From: Elmis aenea
Taxonomy: Eukaryota > Arthropoda > Insecta > Coleoptera > Elmidae
Length of the DNA: 64,000 nt
Assembly (NCBI GenBank): GCA_947652605.1
Contig: OX393577.1
Location: forward strand, 53,344,108 to 53,408,107
Reading direction: 5' to 3'
A model generated the notes under the pieces. That model had not been told where the DNA came from. It made no database searches and worked only from the letters and a program-made list of their open reading frames with translations. The position numbers and the translations under genes are program-made. Positions 46,130-56,600 of this stretch are shown in pieces (position 1 is the stretch's first letter; every line of letters starts with the position of its first letter).

Positions 46130-46438
46130 ACCTATTTATGTTTTTCTTATATTATTTTATAAAATATATATATATCTTGTACCTATTTCTTTAATTTATT
46201 TGTCATTGAATTTGAATAAAAATGTATTTAATAGATTATTTATTTATATCAATGAATAATTGGTTTTACAGGTAACTCATTTTGATGGGGTTAATAATAG
46301 GTTTTTAACATATTGCATTTAATAAAATTTAACATTTACGTTTTTCGAAATTTTGATAATTTTTGGGTTGGGGGGGGGGGCGCAAGTTGGACACTTGCCA
46401 CAGGCGCTTCATACCCGCGTTAAGGCACTGATGTAAGT

Positions 46439-46907
46439 AAGTGAGGCAGCTTCAGTACAGTAATTAATTGTGTTTGTAACAATTATAGGAAACAATTATT
46501 GAAAACAGTTGCAATCAGCATACAAAGATTTATAAAATGTTGTAAAGCAATTAAGGTAAGTGTAAGTTGATGATGGTTCAATTAAATCGAAACGTATTAG
46601 AACGAATCCTAACTTATTAGTTAGCGATTAAACGTTAAAGAAAAAGTAATTTTACAAAATCTATAAAGTTGAAAAAATAAAGCTTTAAATAATAATTAAA
46701 AAAAAAAACGATTTGCCACTGTGTATCGCTTCTCATATTACAACTAACTAAATTTAACTCTCGAATTTCCTTACAAAAAGCTAATTAAAATCATTTTGTA
46801 TAGGTTACAGTATCGGCCTTTTTGGTACAAACTATAAAATAAAACAGGTCTTTCAATATTGCATTTGTGTCCGCGTTCACTTAGACTAAATTAACCAAAA
46901 ATTGTTT
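46439..46907. other. Unassigned
   Basis: Short A+T-rich interval between two hAT insertions. Confidence 0.35.
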
Positions 46908-46915
46908 GTTTGTAT

Positions 46916-47475
46916 CAGGGGTTTGGAGCAGTCCAATTTTTTAGTTGCTCCGCTCCGGCATCAAGATGCCTGCTCCAGCTCCGCTCCCGCTCCGCTCTGC
47001 GCTCCAAATATTAATAAAATAAGTTTTTTATTTAAAAATTTGTTTTAAAAACAAAGTTAAAATTTTATGAGATATGTGGAAATGGACCAAAAATTACAAT
47101 CTTTGACCCTAAGAAACAAGTGAAGTTAAATAAATGAACAAATTATTGATCTTCAGTTAAAAAAGTGAAAAAAAGAAAAAAAAGTTCTTTAAAATTTTTC
47201 AAAATTCAAATACAAAATAATGAAAATTAATATTCAGAAAAGTTACATTATAATAATTTTACTTCAAAAAAATCAAATTTAGTTTATTTATAATTTTATT
47301 AAATACTATACCCATGAGAATAATTCATAAAAGAAAAAAAAATGCAGTTTATAATAGTAAAGTGGAGCAGTGGAGCAATCAAAATTCTTTGCTCCGGGCT
47401 CCGCTCCCGCTCCGGGAAAAAACCCATTGCTCCACTGCTCCGCGCTCCAGCTCCGCGCTTCGCTCCAAACCCCTG
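46916..47475. mobile_element. GGAGC/GCTCC-rich hAT MITE with perfect target duplication GTTTGTAT
   Basis: Begins CAGGGGTTTGGAGCAG and ends CGCTCCAAACCCCTG, with GTTTGTAT at 46908-46915 and 47476-47483. Subterminal regions carry dense GCTCC/GGAGC repeats (for example GCTCCAGCTCCGCTCCCGCT). The A+T-rich centre has no coding capacity. Frames at 47299-47613 run through the repeats and are not genes. Confidence 0.92.
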
Positions 47476-47483
47476 GTTTGTAT

Positions 47484-48065
47484 AACTGTTTTGCACGTTA
47501 TTATTCTCTTTATTTCCATGAATTTTTCAAAATCTCTCAACTTGGCGAACTTCTGTTACAATTATGTCCTTTGCGACGTCGTAAACGTTTCATGGGATAT
47601 TAACGGCTATTAAAGTAAGATGACCCTGGGTAAAAGCCGCTGCCTACATATGTTCAACCTTTAAGTCCTTCGTTGGCGGAAGTAACCCTTGTGTCTTACG
47701 ACTTATTCATGCCCCTGATTGGTCGACACGTTCAGATTATGAATACGGAATGGCTTTAACAGCACGCGTTATTTTGATATACACGCGTGCCAACAGTAGG
47801 CAGCCAACATTACGTGATTATAGTGTCACATACTGTACTTGTTGGATGTGTGACATTCGATATTGGATACCGTATGGCAGCTTTACAAATTGATTAATTG
47901 CTGATGCACCCATGACTTAATTAATGTGAAATATTCATTGCTTTATCACGGGAAATGTTGTTATTGGTCAAATTTGTATTCTTCATTTCAATTTACAATT
48001 AAAATCCACAATTATAAACGAATTTAATTAGATGATCAATTGGATAATCCAGTTTATGTTTTAAC
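47484..48065. other. Unassigned, somewhat G+C-richer, with a hairpin
   Basis: No repeat family is recognised. GCACGCGT (47762-47769) and ACGCGTGC (about 47783-47790) can form an 8-bp stem around a short loop. The interval could be single-copy DNA. Confidence 0.4.
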
Positions 48066-48215
48066 TTAAAACTAGCGAACCCTTCGGGGTCCGCTAGACC
48101 CGCCTTGCGCGTAGAATTCTCTTTTTCGCGTAAAATTCTCTTTCCGAGTAGAAATCTCTGCTGCACGTATAATTCTTTTTCGCGCAGAATTTCGCTTGCG
48201 CAAAGAATTACTTTT
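48066..48215. repeat. Hairpin head plus short tandem repeat of GCGTAGAATTCTCTTTT type
   Basis: CTAGCGAACCC and GGGTCCGCTAG form a hairpin, followed by CCGCCTTGCGCGTAGAATTC, as at 32218-32280. Then units of about 20 bp repeat about five more times in diverged form (GCGTAAAATTCTCTTT, GAGTAGAAATCTCTG, CACGTATAATTCTTTTT, GCGCAGAATTTCGCTT). The open frames in both directions here come from the repeat. Confidence 0.65.
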
Positions 48216-48584
48216 TTTAGAGCAATTTTAATTTGTCTAAATTGTTTATTTGGCGATATGTACAAATATAATGATAAAAATCGTAATCAATACAAGTGAT
48301 AAAAAAGCAAAATTTATATAGCAACTTAAAAAGAAAAAAATTTAATCCTGTTTAATTTGAGTATTAATTAACTCAACCCATTGTTAAAAACTAAAAAAAC
48401 ATTTAATCTCGTAAATAATTGTTTAACCTTAAATGCTAAATCTTACTTTGTAAATATAAACAATTTTTTATTAACTTTAAACATCGAACTTGTTTAATTA
48501 ATTATTGCTGTTTTTCGCTGATATGGAAAATACGAGGATAGAGTGAATAGTTTTCGGCCTAGGAAGTAAAAGAACTGAATATTG
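48216..48584. other. Unassigned
   Basis: A+T-rich; might include the tail of the preceding repeat, but the conserved AAATTTGGTC tail was not found. Confidence 0.35.
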
Positions 48585-49255
48585 GGTTAAAAAATAAATG
48601 TATTATCCGACATAGTTTCCTCCTAACTCACCACATTTATGCGAGCGATATTTAGTAGCCTTTCTGCCAACTGCTTCTGCCTTTTTCGGAGCTGGTTCGT
48701 CATTCTCTGTTCACTGGTTTGACTGTTAGTTGTTCTTTGGTGTGTAATGGCATTCAAGTCTTGTCCACGATTACGATTCGGTGCAAAAAGTCTTTCGGAT
48801 AAGGCTCGAACAACACGAAACATTGCTCGAGAGAGGTAATATGATTAAGTATTTTGTTCCTGTAGGAGCAATCGCGGCACCCATCGCGCGGGTAGCTTTC
48901 TCATGCCCAAAACTTCACCTGCGCGCTGTTTCGATATGCTCAGAGCCTCAACTATCTCGACTAGGGTTGGCGATATCGAAATTATATCGATATATTGACA
49001 TATTGAAATATCGATATATCGATATATCTATATCCGATATTTCGATATATCGATATACAGACATCAAAATTATATCGATATATCGCCCACCCCTAATCTC
49101 GACCAACGTCAATCGACGGTCGTTCAATACAAATGTTTGTACTATTAGGACCAGCTGCTTAGAAGAAACCGTTTTTATCCTGGCTGAACGTTGTGCATCC
49201 TCAGTACTACGGTTGAAGTCTGCAACCAATGTTCTAATTGTTTAAAACGACGGAG
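48585..49255 (-). pseudogene. Mariner transposase relic interrupted by a hAT MITE
   Basis: On the minus strand: STEDAQRSARIKTVSSKQL, FVLNDRRLTLVEI, then a 134-bp insertion, then VEALSISKQRAGEVLGMRKL and PARWVPRLL. This is the helix-turn-helix region and the following W(V)PRxL motif of mariner transposases, whose two sides are in the same frame when the insertion is ignored. Downstream, TNSQTSEQ and, in another frame, PAPKKAEAVGRKATKY correspond to the block after DETW; SHKCGELGGNYVG then resembles the C-terminus, so most of the catalytic domain is deleted. The opposite-strand frame 48781-49245 is a shadow. Confidence 0.85.
48962..49095. mobile_element. hAT MITE of CGATATAT repeats with target duplication ATCTCGAC
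   Basis: Starts TAGGGTTGGCGATATCGA and ends TCGATATATCGCCCACCCCTA. ATCTCGAC occurs at 48954-48961 and 49096-49103. The body is almost entirely ATCGATAT-type repeats, so it mimics a microsatellite. It has split the helix-turn-helix region of a mariner relic. Confidence 0.9.
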
Positions 49256-49531
49256 AAGACTTACCTAAAGTAGAATTCAGCTTAGCTTTTATTGGGAATA
49301 AATCCATAATGTGAAATTATTTATCACTCCTTACATCCTTACATTTTCTACATCGTTTACGAAACGCACAATTTGTTCACGTTGGCGGATTATCAAATAC
49401 AAACTGCAAGGCATAATCTTATCAATTTTAAAGTCAAACTGATGAAGGTGCTGTAAAAAACCATAGACAATTCTTAAAAATTTGCGCCCTTCATAGGCTA
49501 GGCCAGAAATTATTCATCCCATCCTTGTATA

Positions 49532-51047
49532 CAGGGTGGTGCTTTTTTCGATGCTCACCATTGCTATCTTGGAAACGGTAAGAGATACAAGGTCGGTTAA
49601 ATTAGAGAAAAGTTGCACATTTTTATGGCGACTAAGAATCTGAAAAGAAATCCTGGATATTTAGATTCTTTTTTGATTTATTACAAAAAAACTGAAAAAT
49701 GTGTTTTTAGATAAATATTATTATCTTCCCTACCATTGACGCTATTTCATTTAAACTTGGTAACTTGATGTTTTTGACCGTCCTGAGTTTGATGACGACA
49801 ACAGAAATTTTCTAAGCCTTCTAGATTCAAGTAGCGATAGTCAACTTTTTTATGTCTTATGGCCGCCATATTGGATTTTTACACCATCAGACAGGCAAAA
49901 AAATTAGCTTTTCAGATTGGTAACCAACCTACCTTTTTTCTTTTAAAAACCTGTTGAAATTTTAAAATTTGTGTAAATAATTTATAAAATCAAGAATGCT
50001 CTGAAAAACAATTGAAACTATGATATAAATAAAAGCTACAGAACATTTTATTGGTCTAATGATAACGAAATTAAGATTGTTGGAAACATATTTAGAAGAT
50101 ATGTTGGACGAATATTGCCATTATTAACAATTTAAAATCATCAGTAGTTTCAGCAAGAAGGAGCTGGTCCTCACAACGCCCGCATTGTAAAAGGATATTA
50201 ATTTAGATGTACGCTTTCAAAATTCATGACTTGTTACATTTGGTCCTGTTCATTGGCCTCCGCGATCGCCATGTTTAACGCCTATGGATTACTTTTACAT
50301 TGATGTTGTTTATGCAACCCTAACGGAAAATATTGAACTTCTTCGCCGTAAAATCAAAAATGCTTTCGACTCTATTTCGAGACAAACTATCCTAAAGGCA
50401 GTGGACGAAATGAAGTTGAGGACTAACCAATACATCATACATACCGGCGCGCACTTTAAACAATTTAAATAATTATTTATCTAGTGTTTTAAATTTATTG
50501 TCATTTCGTTATTTTATTAGACCTATAAAATGTTGTGTCACTTTTATTTATATTATAATTTCAATTGCTTTTCAGAGGATTCTCGATTTTATGAATTATT
50601 TACACAAATTTTAAAATTTCAACAAAGTTTTAGAAAGAAAAAAGGTATGCTGGTTACCAATCTGAAAAGCTAATTTTTTTGTCTGTCTGATGGTGTAAAA
50701 ATCCACTATGGCGGCCATAAGAAATAAAAAAGTTGACTATCGCTACTTGAAATCTAGAAGGCTTAGAAAATTTCTGTTGTCGTCATCACTCAGGACGGTC
50801 AAAAACATCAAGTTATCAAGTTTAAATGAAATAGCGTCAATGGTAGGTAAGATAATAATATTTTTCTAAAATCACATTTTTCAGTTTTTTTTTTGTAATA
50901 AATCAAAAACGAATTAAAATATCCAGGATTTCTTTTCAGATTCTTAATCGCCATAAAAGTATGCAACTTTTCTCTAATTTAACCGACCTTGTATCTCTTA
51001 CCATTTCCAAGATAGCAATGGTGAGCATCGAAAAAAGCACCACCCTG
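49532..51047. mobile_element. Long foldback, CAGGGTGGTGC family, with transposase remnant
   Basis: CAGGGTGGTGCTTTTTTCGA on the left and TCGAAAAAAGCACCACCCTG on the right are inverted and TA-flanked. Arms of about 500 bp match (CTCACCATTGCTATCTTGGA; GGCCGCCATA; ATCAGACAGACAAAA-like segments). The loop (about 50090-50480) carries the C-terminal part of a transposase on the plus strand. A partial copy of the same family begins at 54155. Confidence 0.9.
50148..50472 (+). pseudogene. Transposase catalytic C-terminus in foldback loop
   Basis: FQQEGAGPHNARIVKGY (50148-50200) matches the FQQDGAPxHxA block with the catalytic aspartate replaced by glutamate. After a frameshift come GPVHWPPRSPCLTPMDYF and then VVYATLTENIELLRRKIKNA and HTGAHFKQFK at the natural stop (50472). 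The WPPRSPDLTPLDYF and terminal GxHF motifs identify the insect mariner-like type also present at 54985-55430. No autonomous activity is possible. Confidence 0.85.
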
Positions 51048-51174
51048 TATATCGATAACTAATTCAATCTGAATTTTTTTTTGTTCTCGTTAAAGTTAAG
51101 TTTTGTGCACTGACAAATTTTTTTTAATCGACTCTTGTAGGTACGTTTCGGTGTCGAGGTATTTTTCCTAGTTC

Positions 51175-51960
51175 ATGATTATGTTTCCTTATTCCTGTCT
51201 ATCATTGGCACATCTCTACAGCTGACTCCTTTTTCTTTCATCTGTTTCACTTCGTTTTCTGATTTTGTTCTTGATCTTCGTCTTCTTTTTTTCCCCTTCA
51301 AACTACATTTCCATCCCATATTTGCGTACATGCTTTCTGGCACGTGTAGTAGATGTGCCAGTCATCTTAACTGATTTGTCTGAATCGTTTTGTTAATGTC
51401 CTTCACTCCTAGTTTTTTTTTGATTTTATCGTTGCTAATCCTGTCAATTAGTTTACATACTTTCGATTTTTCTTTAAAATCTTCTCCTGCGTCTGAATTC
51501 TTTGTTTTTGCTTTCGTGCTAGTGCCCAAGTTTCTGAACTATAAGTAAGAATTGGTACGAACACTGCATTAAAAACTCGCGTCTTTGTTTCTTTTGATAT
51601 TTTCCTCTTACTCATCAAGCATTTATTAGTGGCGTGATAAAATTTCGTCGCTGCAGATATTTCTGTTATTCAGCTCTTTTTCCAAATAACCATTCTTTGT
51701 AATTATCGTTTCTAAATATTTAAAATTTGATATCTGCTCCATCGTTTTTGGTCTAGGATTATAAAAACTTCGTCTTTTATGTATTGATGATCATACTGTA
51801 TCTTCTTAATGTATCTGTCAATACTCCAGATTATGTTTCGACTCCTTTTCGTTTTTGGCTAATAGCATCACATCATCACATCATCTGCAAATGCCAGTTC
51901 TGTTAAAGATATCGGTTTCAGTTTGTTTCATTTCCAGTAAGCTTTTCTAACATTTTATTT
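51175..51960 (-). pseudogene. LINE ORF2 relic: reverse transcriptase end and C-terminal region
   Basis: On the minus strand: KPISLTELAFADDVMM (FADD motif near 51885), a block near 51830 with IDRYIKKIQYDHQ, KRKISKETKTRVFNAVFVPI then LTYSSETWAL, and decayed C-terminal blocks containing TKRF and CQKACTQIWDG. Frequent stops and frameshifts. The motif order is that of RTE-like LINEs; it differs from the copy at 38755 in sequence. Confidence 0.8.
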
Positions 51961-52170
51961 GCATTCCTTAATTATTTTATCTAACTGACTGACAGATTCA
52001 GAGTTAACACATCTTAATTGTCAGTCTAAAACAAAATCATTTAGATCCTACTTTATTAGAGAACGTAAATACTTATCGTCCCTCGATATTATTAGTTTGG
52101 TTATAGTTTTACATTGATGTAGTGGCAAAAGCCCACCTTTATTTGACAATATGTGGTAGCAACAACGGTA
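51961..52170. other. Spacer
   Basis: No recognised content between the LINE relic and the next foldback. Confidence 0.3.
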
Positions 52171-52803
52171 AGCCATTCATATCTGAAACATTCAAATATG
52201 GAATGTTCAAATCTGGAAAATGCACTGGTAGAATCATTCAAATCTTGAATCGTTCAACGTTGGAATCACAACGCATGGATCATGCAACGATGGAACCCTG
52301 CAACACGGGAATCGTTCATCGCTGGAAAGCTCAAATCTGGAATCCAGAAATTAAGAATTTTTGTTGCCTTTTATATTACAACAGCCAAAGTATAATATAA
52401 TTACAAAAGACTTCGTTTTATATTTTGTCTTAACTATTGTACAGTGGAAGATAAAAGCATCGTGTTTTGTATTTTAAGGGCTACGCAACTTTGCCCCAAT
52501 TTGTAGCCCATGAGATACATTAACACGATGTTTTTATCTTTCACTATACAATTCACTATACAAAAGACAAAATATAAAACGAAGTGTTCTGTAATTATAT
52601 TATACTTTGGCTGTCTTAATTTCTGGATTCCAGATTTGAGCGTTCCAGCGATGAACGATTCCCATGTTGCATGGTTTTATCATTGCATGATTCCTGCGTT
52701 GAGTGATTCCAGCGTTGAACGATTCACGATTTGAATGATTCTACCGGTGCATTTTCCAGATTTGAACATTCCATATATTTGAATGTTCCAACTTTTCATG
52801 CGG
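52171..52803. mobile_element. FB-like foldback whose arms are minisatellites
   Basis: The left arm is a run of 14-16 bp units of the type TCGTTCAACGTTGGAA, TGTTCAAATCTGGAA and TCATGCAACGATGGAA (about ten units, 52171-52345). The right arm (about 52625-52800) is the same in inverted orientation. Between them, further inverted segments (AAGTATAATATAATTACA; ACGAAGT-type) lead to a small stem GGGCTAC/GTAGCCC at 52480-52513. This organisation recalls Drosophila FB elements, whose long inverted arms are tandem repeats. No coding capacity or end consensus is seen. Confidence 0.8.
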
Positions 52804-54154
52804 CTCCGCAACAACTATAAGATCTTTCCGTCTTCGCTGTTTGAATTTCAGGTATCAGGGAGTTGCCGAATAATGACAGGTTCGTAGGCATATGGTGAAA
52901 ATTTTGATTTGCAAATATGGGCAAACATCATGTACCAAATGTTGATTTAACAGCTTTGTAGATGATTAACAATGCATTAAGTTTCTCTAAAGCGCGTTGT
53001 TGTCAACTAGTTGTGTTGTTCTTGTATTGTGTCTTTGTACCATTTTTTTAAAAGTAATTCTTACGATCTGAATTTTAAGGGAAAAAAACATTTCACGTTA
53101 AACGCTCTTTGTTATAAACGGTAGATACGACAAAGTTTTATAGTATTGTTGGTGTATTTTCGTTATCATATATCATCCAATTAGTTTTCAATTAAAATTA
53201 AGTTAAATATTGGATTTTCAAATTAGTAATATTGCTCTTAAACGATTTATTCTGCGAACTACCGTCCCTATGCACTAAATATACAAAGTTAAACGAGAAA
53301 ATGGTTTCAAACATAGCGATATAAAACCAGAAAATACGAGAAAGATAATTAGCGTACATTTTCAGTCATAATAAAAAATGTTTTTATGACTTTTTCAAGT
53401 TAAAATCTCAGCAGCAGTTCTCAGGAGAAAGTTTAATTCACTTCTCAAATTATTAGCCTAATTTTATTTTAAAAAAGTTCAGCATTTATCATTTAACGGT
53501 CAAAAAGTAACGGAAAAAGATGTAATATTTAAACGCGTAGGAAGTTTAATAAAGTATAAATCATCAAGGAAAATAACTTACTCCAGTTTTTAAACTTCCA
53601 TTTCAATTAGACGTTAGGGGTTGTTATTTTTTGCGCCTGCGATTCTGCGGAGACGGTTTTTATGGATTCGAAATAAGTAGGCTAATTGTACGTTCATTTG
53701 CTTTTTTTGCACGTTACCCGACTCTTGCTTGTCGTCGGCGTATGATAAAGATGAAAATTCGTACAATATGTAATCTTGCAATAATTAAAGTTTAGCTGAA
53801 GAAATCTGCATAAGAGGAGAAGCAGTTTACAGCTTTTTAACCTCATTTTGCTCGTAAAGAGGTGACTGTGACAGTTTAAATTAAGACTTTCAAAAGGTTT
53901 TGACGTCATTTGAGATTCTTTTTTGTAGACATAGTTAAGCGTTTCAATAATGATGTGGAAACGTGTCGTATAAAAGCGATAAAAAGAATGCCCCAGCGAT
54001 ACCACAAGCAGAATCGGCCTTAGTGTATTTAGCTCTTTATGCAAAATTTGTATTTTACTACCTACCCAAAGCAAAGACAAAATTTTTCGTATTGTTACTC
54101 ATTTAATATGTTTAAGTCAAACTAACAGCGGTTTAAAATGTATCAAGTCGTATA
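52804..54154. other. Unassigned
   Basis: No repeat or gene is recognised. The 128-residue frame at 53694-54080 (minus) has no domain, lacks support, and is listed as rejected. Confidence 0.4.
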
Positions 54155-54720
54155 CAGGGTGGTGCATTTTTCGATACAAGGTCAGTTAAATTAGAGACAA
54201 GTTGCACATTTTTATGGCGATTGAGAATCTGAAAAGAAGTCCTAAATATATTGATTCGTTTTTGATTTATTACAAAAAACCTGAAAAATGTGATTTTAGA
54301 AAAAAATTATTATCTTCCGTACCACTGACGCTATTTAATTTAAACTTGGCAACTTTATGTTTTTGACCATCCTGGGTTTGATGACGTTAACAGAAATGTT
54401 CTAAGCCTTCTAGATTTCAAGTTACGATAGTCAACTTTTTTATTTCTTATGACCGCCATATTTGATTTTTACACCATTAGACAGACAAAAAAATTAGCTT
54501 TTTAGATTGTTAACCAACATAATCTTTTTCTATCAAAAAACTTGTTGAAATTTGAAAATTTGTATAGATAATTTATAAAATTGTGAATGCTCTGAAAAAC
54601 AATTGAAACTATGATATAAATAAAAGTGACAGAACATTTTATTGGTCTAATGATAACGAAATTAAGGTTGTTGGAAAGATATGTTAGACGAATTGCCATT
54701 ATTACCAATTCAAATCATCA
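54155..54720 (+). mobile_element. Left arm of the CAGGGTGGTGC foldback family (partial copy)
   Basis: TATACAGGGTGGTGCATTTT opens a segment that follows the left arm of 49532-51047 closely (GTTGCACATTTTTATGGCGA, CTGACGCTATTTAATTTAAA, GACCGCCATA), with an internal deletion near the start. A right arm is not found; a transposase remnant follows at 54985-55430. Confidence 0.8.
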
Positions 54721-54984
54721 GTGCAACTTTAGTTGGCTATGGATTCTTTAAAAAGCTTATTTTGATCTGATTTAAAAAATCAATGGGTTGTCATATCTAT
54801 TTTTATTACTACGTAGTATAAGGGTGCCTTATATTTCAAACAAGAATGTCATGTTTTCTTGCTTTGTATCTCATCATCAGAAACAATTGAAATTGCCAGT
54901 AAAAATAATTTAATTGGACAATAAAAGATTAAATATTTCGTGACATTTATTAATAGCGTAGTTAGATAGTGGTTAATATCACCT
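54721..54984. other. Interior of partial foldback
   Basis: Contains AGTTGGCTATGGATTC near 54731, a motif shared with the centres of several other foldbacks. No coding sequence. Confidence 0.45.
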
Positions 54985-55430
54985 TTAATGAAATGAAGAA
55001 TTACAATAATGCTTCAAAGTGTCCACGATTTTTTTCAACACAAAGTTGTAGAGTTTTAATATATTACTTTGTACTTTTAATAAAGTATAATGTCTGATTT
55101 CTGGTATAGAAGCTCTTATGTTGGTTTTCAGAATATTTACACCATTTGTTTCTTCTTTATAAACTTTATCTTTAATAGTTTCCCTTAAAAAAAATAATCA
55201 AGAGGAGTTAGGTCCGGAGATCTGGGAGGCAATGCAATTTAACCTCTGTTACTAATTCAGTCAGAAAATCTTTCCTATGAATAGGTTGATACAATTAGGC
55301 ATTCTAAACAGGTGCTCCATGATGTTGAAAGTACTTTAAATGTTGTATCAAGTTCAACGGAAGATCAGCCAACATTTTAAAGCCAAAGTGGTTCAAAAAC
55401 TTTTTCGCAAATCTAGTGCTCACATTCTTT
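54985..55430 (-). pseudogene. Transposase catalytic C-terminal half (mariner-like)
   Basis: On the minus strand: LADLPLNLIQHLKYFQHHGA (the block LLEDxPLxxRxxxxFQxDGAP, with the aspartate changed to histidine), NA..YQPIHRKDFLTELV, then after a frameshift PRSPDLTPLDYFFLRETIKD, KVYKEETNGVNILKTNIRA and a decayed C-terminus ending near 54985. The aspartate of PLDYF, the third catalytic position, is intact. This is the longest remnant of the transposase type associated with the CAGGGTG foldbacks. Confidence 0.85.
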
Positions 55431-56074
55431 CCAATATACTTTTTTGTTGATATTGGATATTAATTGTGACATATTTTGTCTTTGAAAACAAACGAATATA
55501 AATCACTGTGCCGTTTTCATTCTAAAGTTTCCCTCTATAGAAAATGGCATAAAAATGTTAAGTACATTTAGGTAATGACGTAATCATTTTAAGATGCGTT
55601 GTAGTATTCAGTGCATTGAATTTCACAATGGAATATTCTTTTAATTAAATCCCAGAGACTTTCCCAATTTCCATTACGGCGAGAATACAAAGAGAAAGCC
55701 GTAATCTATTTGAAGATAACACTTTTAGTTTTAGTTAGGTCTGTGGTTAAACAGCTCGCTCGGGACGGAAACCCTGTTAAGTATTTCATTAGTTAGGTAA
55801 ACAGAATGACCCTAACATAAGGTCCAATCATACTTATGCTTTACATATTAGGGGCGAAGTTTTTGGTTGAATATTCAATTTAGTTTATGGTTTTACTACT
55901 CCTTAGATACGATTTGATTGTTTAAATTGCAGATATGCGAGAATCACAGTAAAGCGTCTCGATTAAAAAATGCAATTAAAGATGTAAAGTTTGGAAATAC
56001 GTATGTTGTTTTCAATTTGTAAAACAATGCTTTATTCAGATTTAAAAAAAAAACTTGAATAAAATAATCAAATA
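55431..56074. other. Unassigned
   Basis: May contain more decayed transposase sequence, but nothing readable; no right end of the 54155 element was seen. Confidence 0.35.
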
Positions 56075-56372
56075 CAGGCACAACACCGATTTTCCGGCAC
56101 TCTTGGTTCTAAAGCTTTACTGGATTAACCATTTTGCGGACCAACCGTAAAGCTGTTGCTTAGGTTAAATTTAGGCACGATTAGTTACCATTCTGAAAAA
56201 ATTGCGGTATCACCACCAAATATTGTAACTAAGCGTGCCTTACACACAACGCCATCTGTGACTCCCCGTAAACTAGTCCAGTAGCCTGGAAATTTTCAAT
56301 TTCTCTCACAATTTTGTCCGGACTAAAAGAGGTGCCGAACCATCAGTTGCCGGAAAATCGGTGTTATATCTG
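56075..56372. mobile_element. pogo/Tigger-like MITE with TA target duplication
   Basis: CAGGCACAACACCGATTTTC at the left and GAAAATCGGTGTTATATCTG at the right are inverted, and each is flanked by TA. Subterminal CCGGCACTCTTGGTTC and GAACCATCAGTTGCCGG continue the symmetry. Ends containing CGATTTTCCGGCA-like sequence and a TA target are usual in pogo/Tigger elements. Non-coding, 298 bp. Confidence 0.75.
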
Positions 56373-56592
56373 TATTGTTCTTGATAAATGTGTGTTATTA
56401 ACTTATTAAAAACAAGATTAAAACTCACTTTTTTATTGAAGTATGCAAAACTAATTTGTCGCAGTTGCAGTCTAATTTATTTATTATTTTTTAAACACGC
56501 AGCTGTCAGGGTAACGACGAATAAATTGTTTACATTAAAACGTCTTCCAATTACTGTTGAAAATGTAATTTTTTTGCAACAATTTTTGTGTT
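56373..56592. other. Spacer
   Basis: No recognised content. Confidence 0.3.
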
Positions 56593-56600
56593 TATTAAAT

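Larger units (their letters stand above)
45051..46430 (+). mobile_element. hAT element with perfect 8-bp target duplication ATGTAAGT
   Basis: ATGTAAGT flanks it at 45043-45050 and 46431-46438. The left end has CAGAGCC twice, the second reading CAGAGCCGTAACAAGGGCG; the complement of the right end is CAGTGCCTTAACGCGGGTA. Subterminal GGGCGC blocks are inverted as well. The interior holds a broken transposase whose C-terminal dimerisation domain is still open (45884-46129). At 1380 bp it is well below the usual size for autonomous hATs, so it is internally deleted. Confidence 0.9.

Noticed and set aside
48962..49095. CGATATAT microsatellite
   Set aside because: Inverted ends and an exact 8-bp duplication show that it is a MITE and not a simple repeat expansion.
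53694..54080. 128-residue minus-strand reading frame
   Set aside because: No domain or family resemblance, no splice or promoter context, and a composition expected by chance in A+T-rich DNA.
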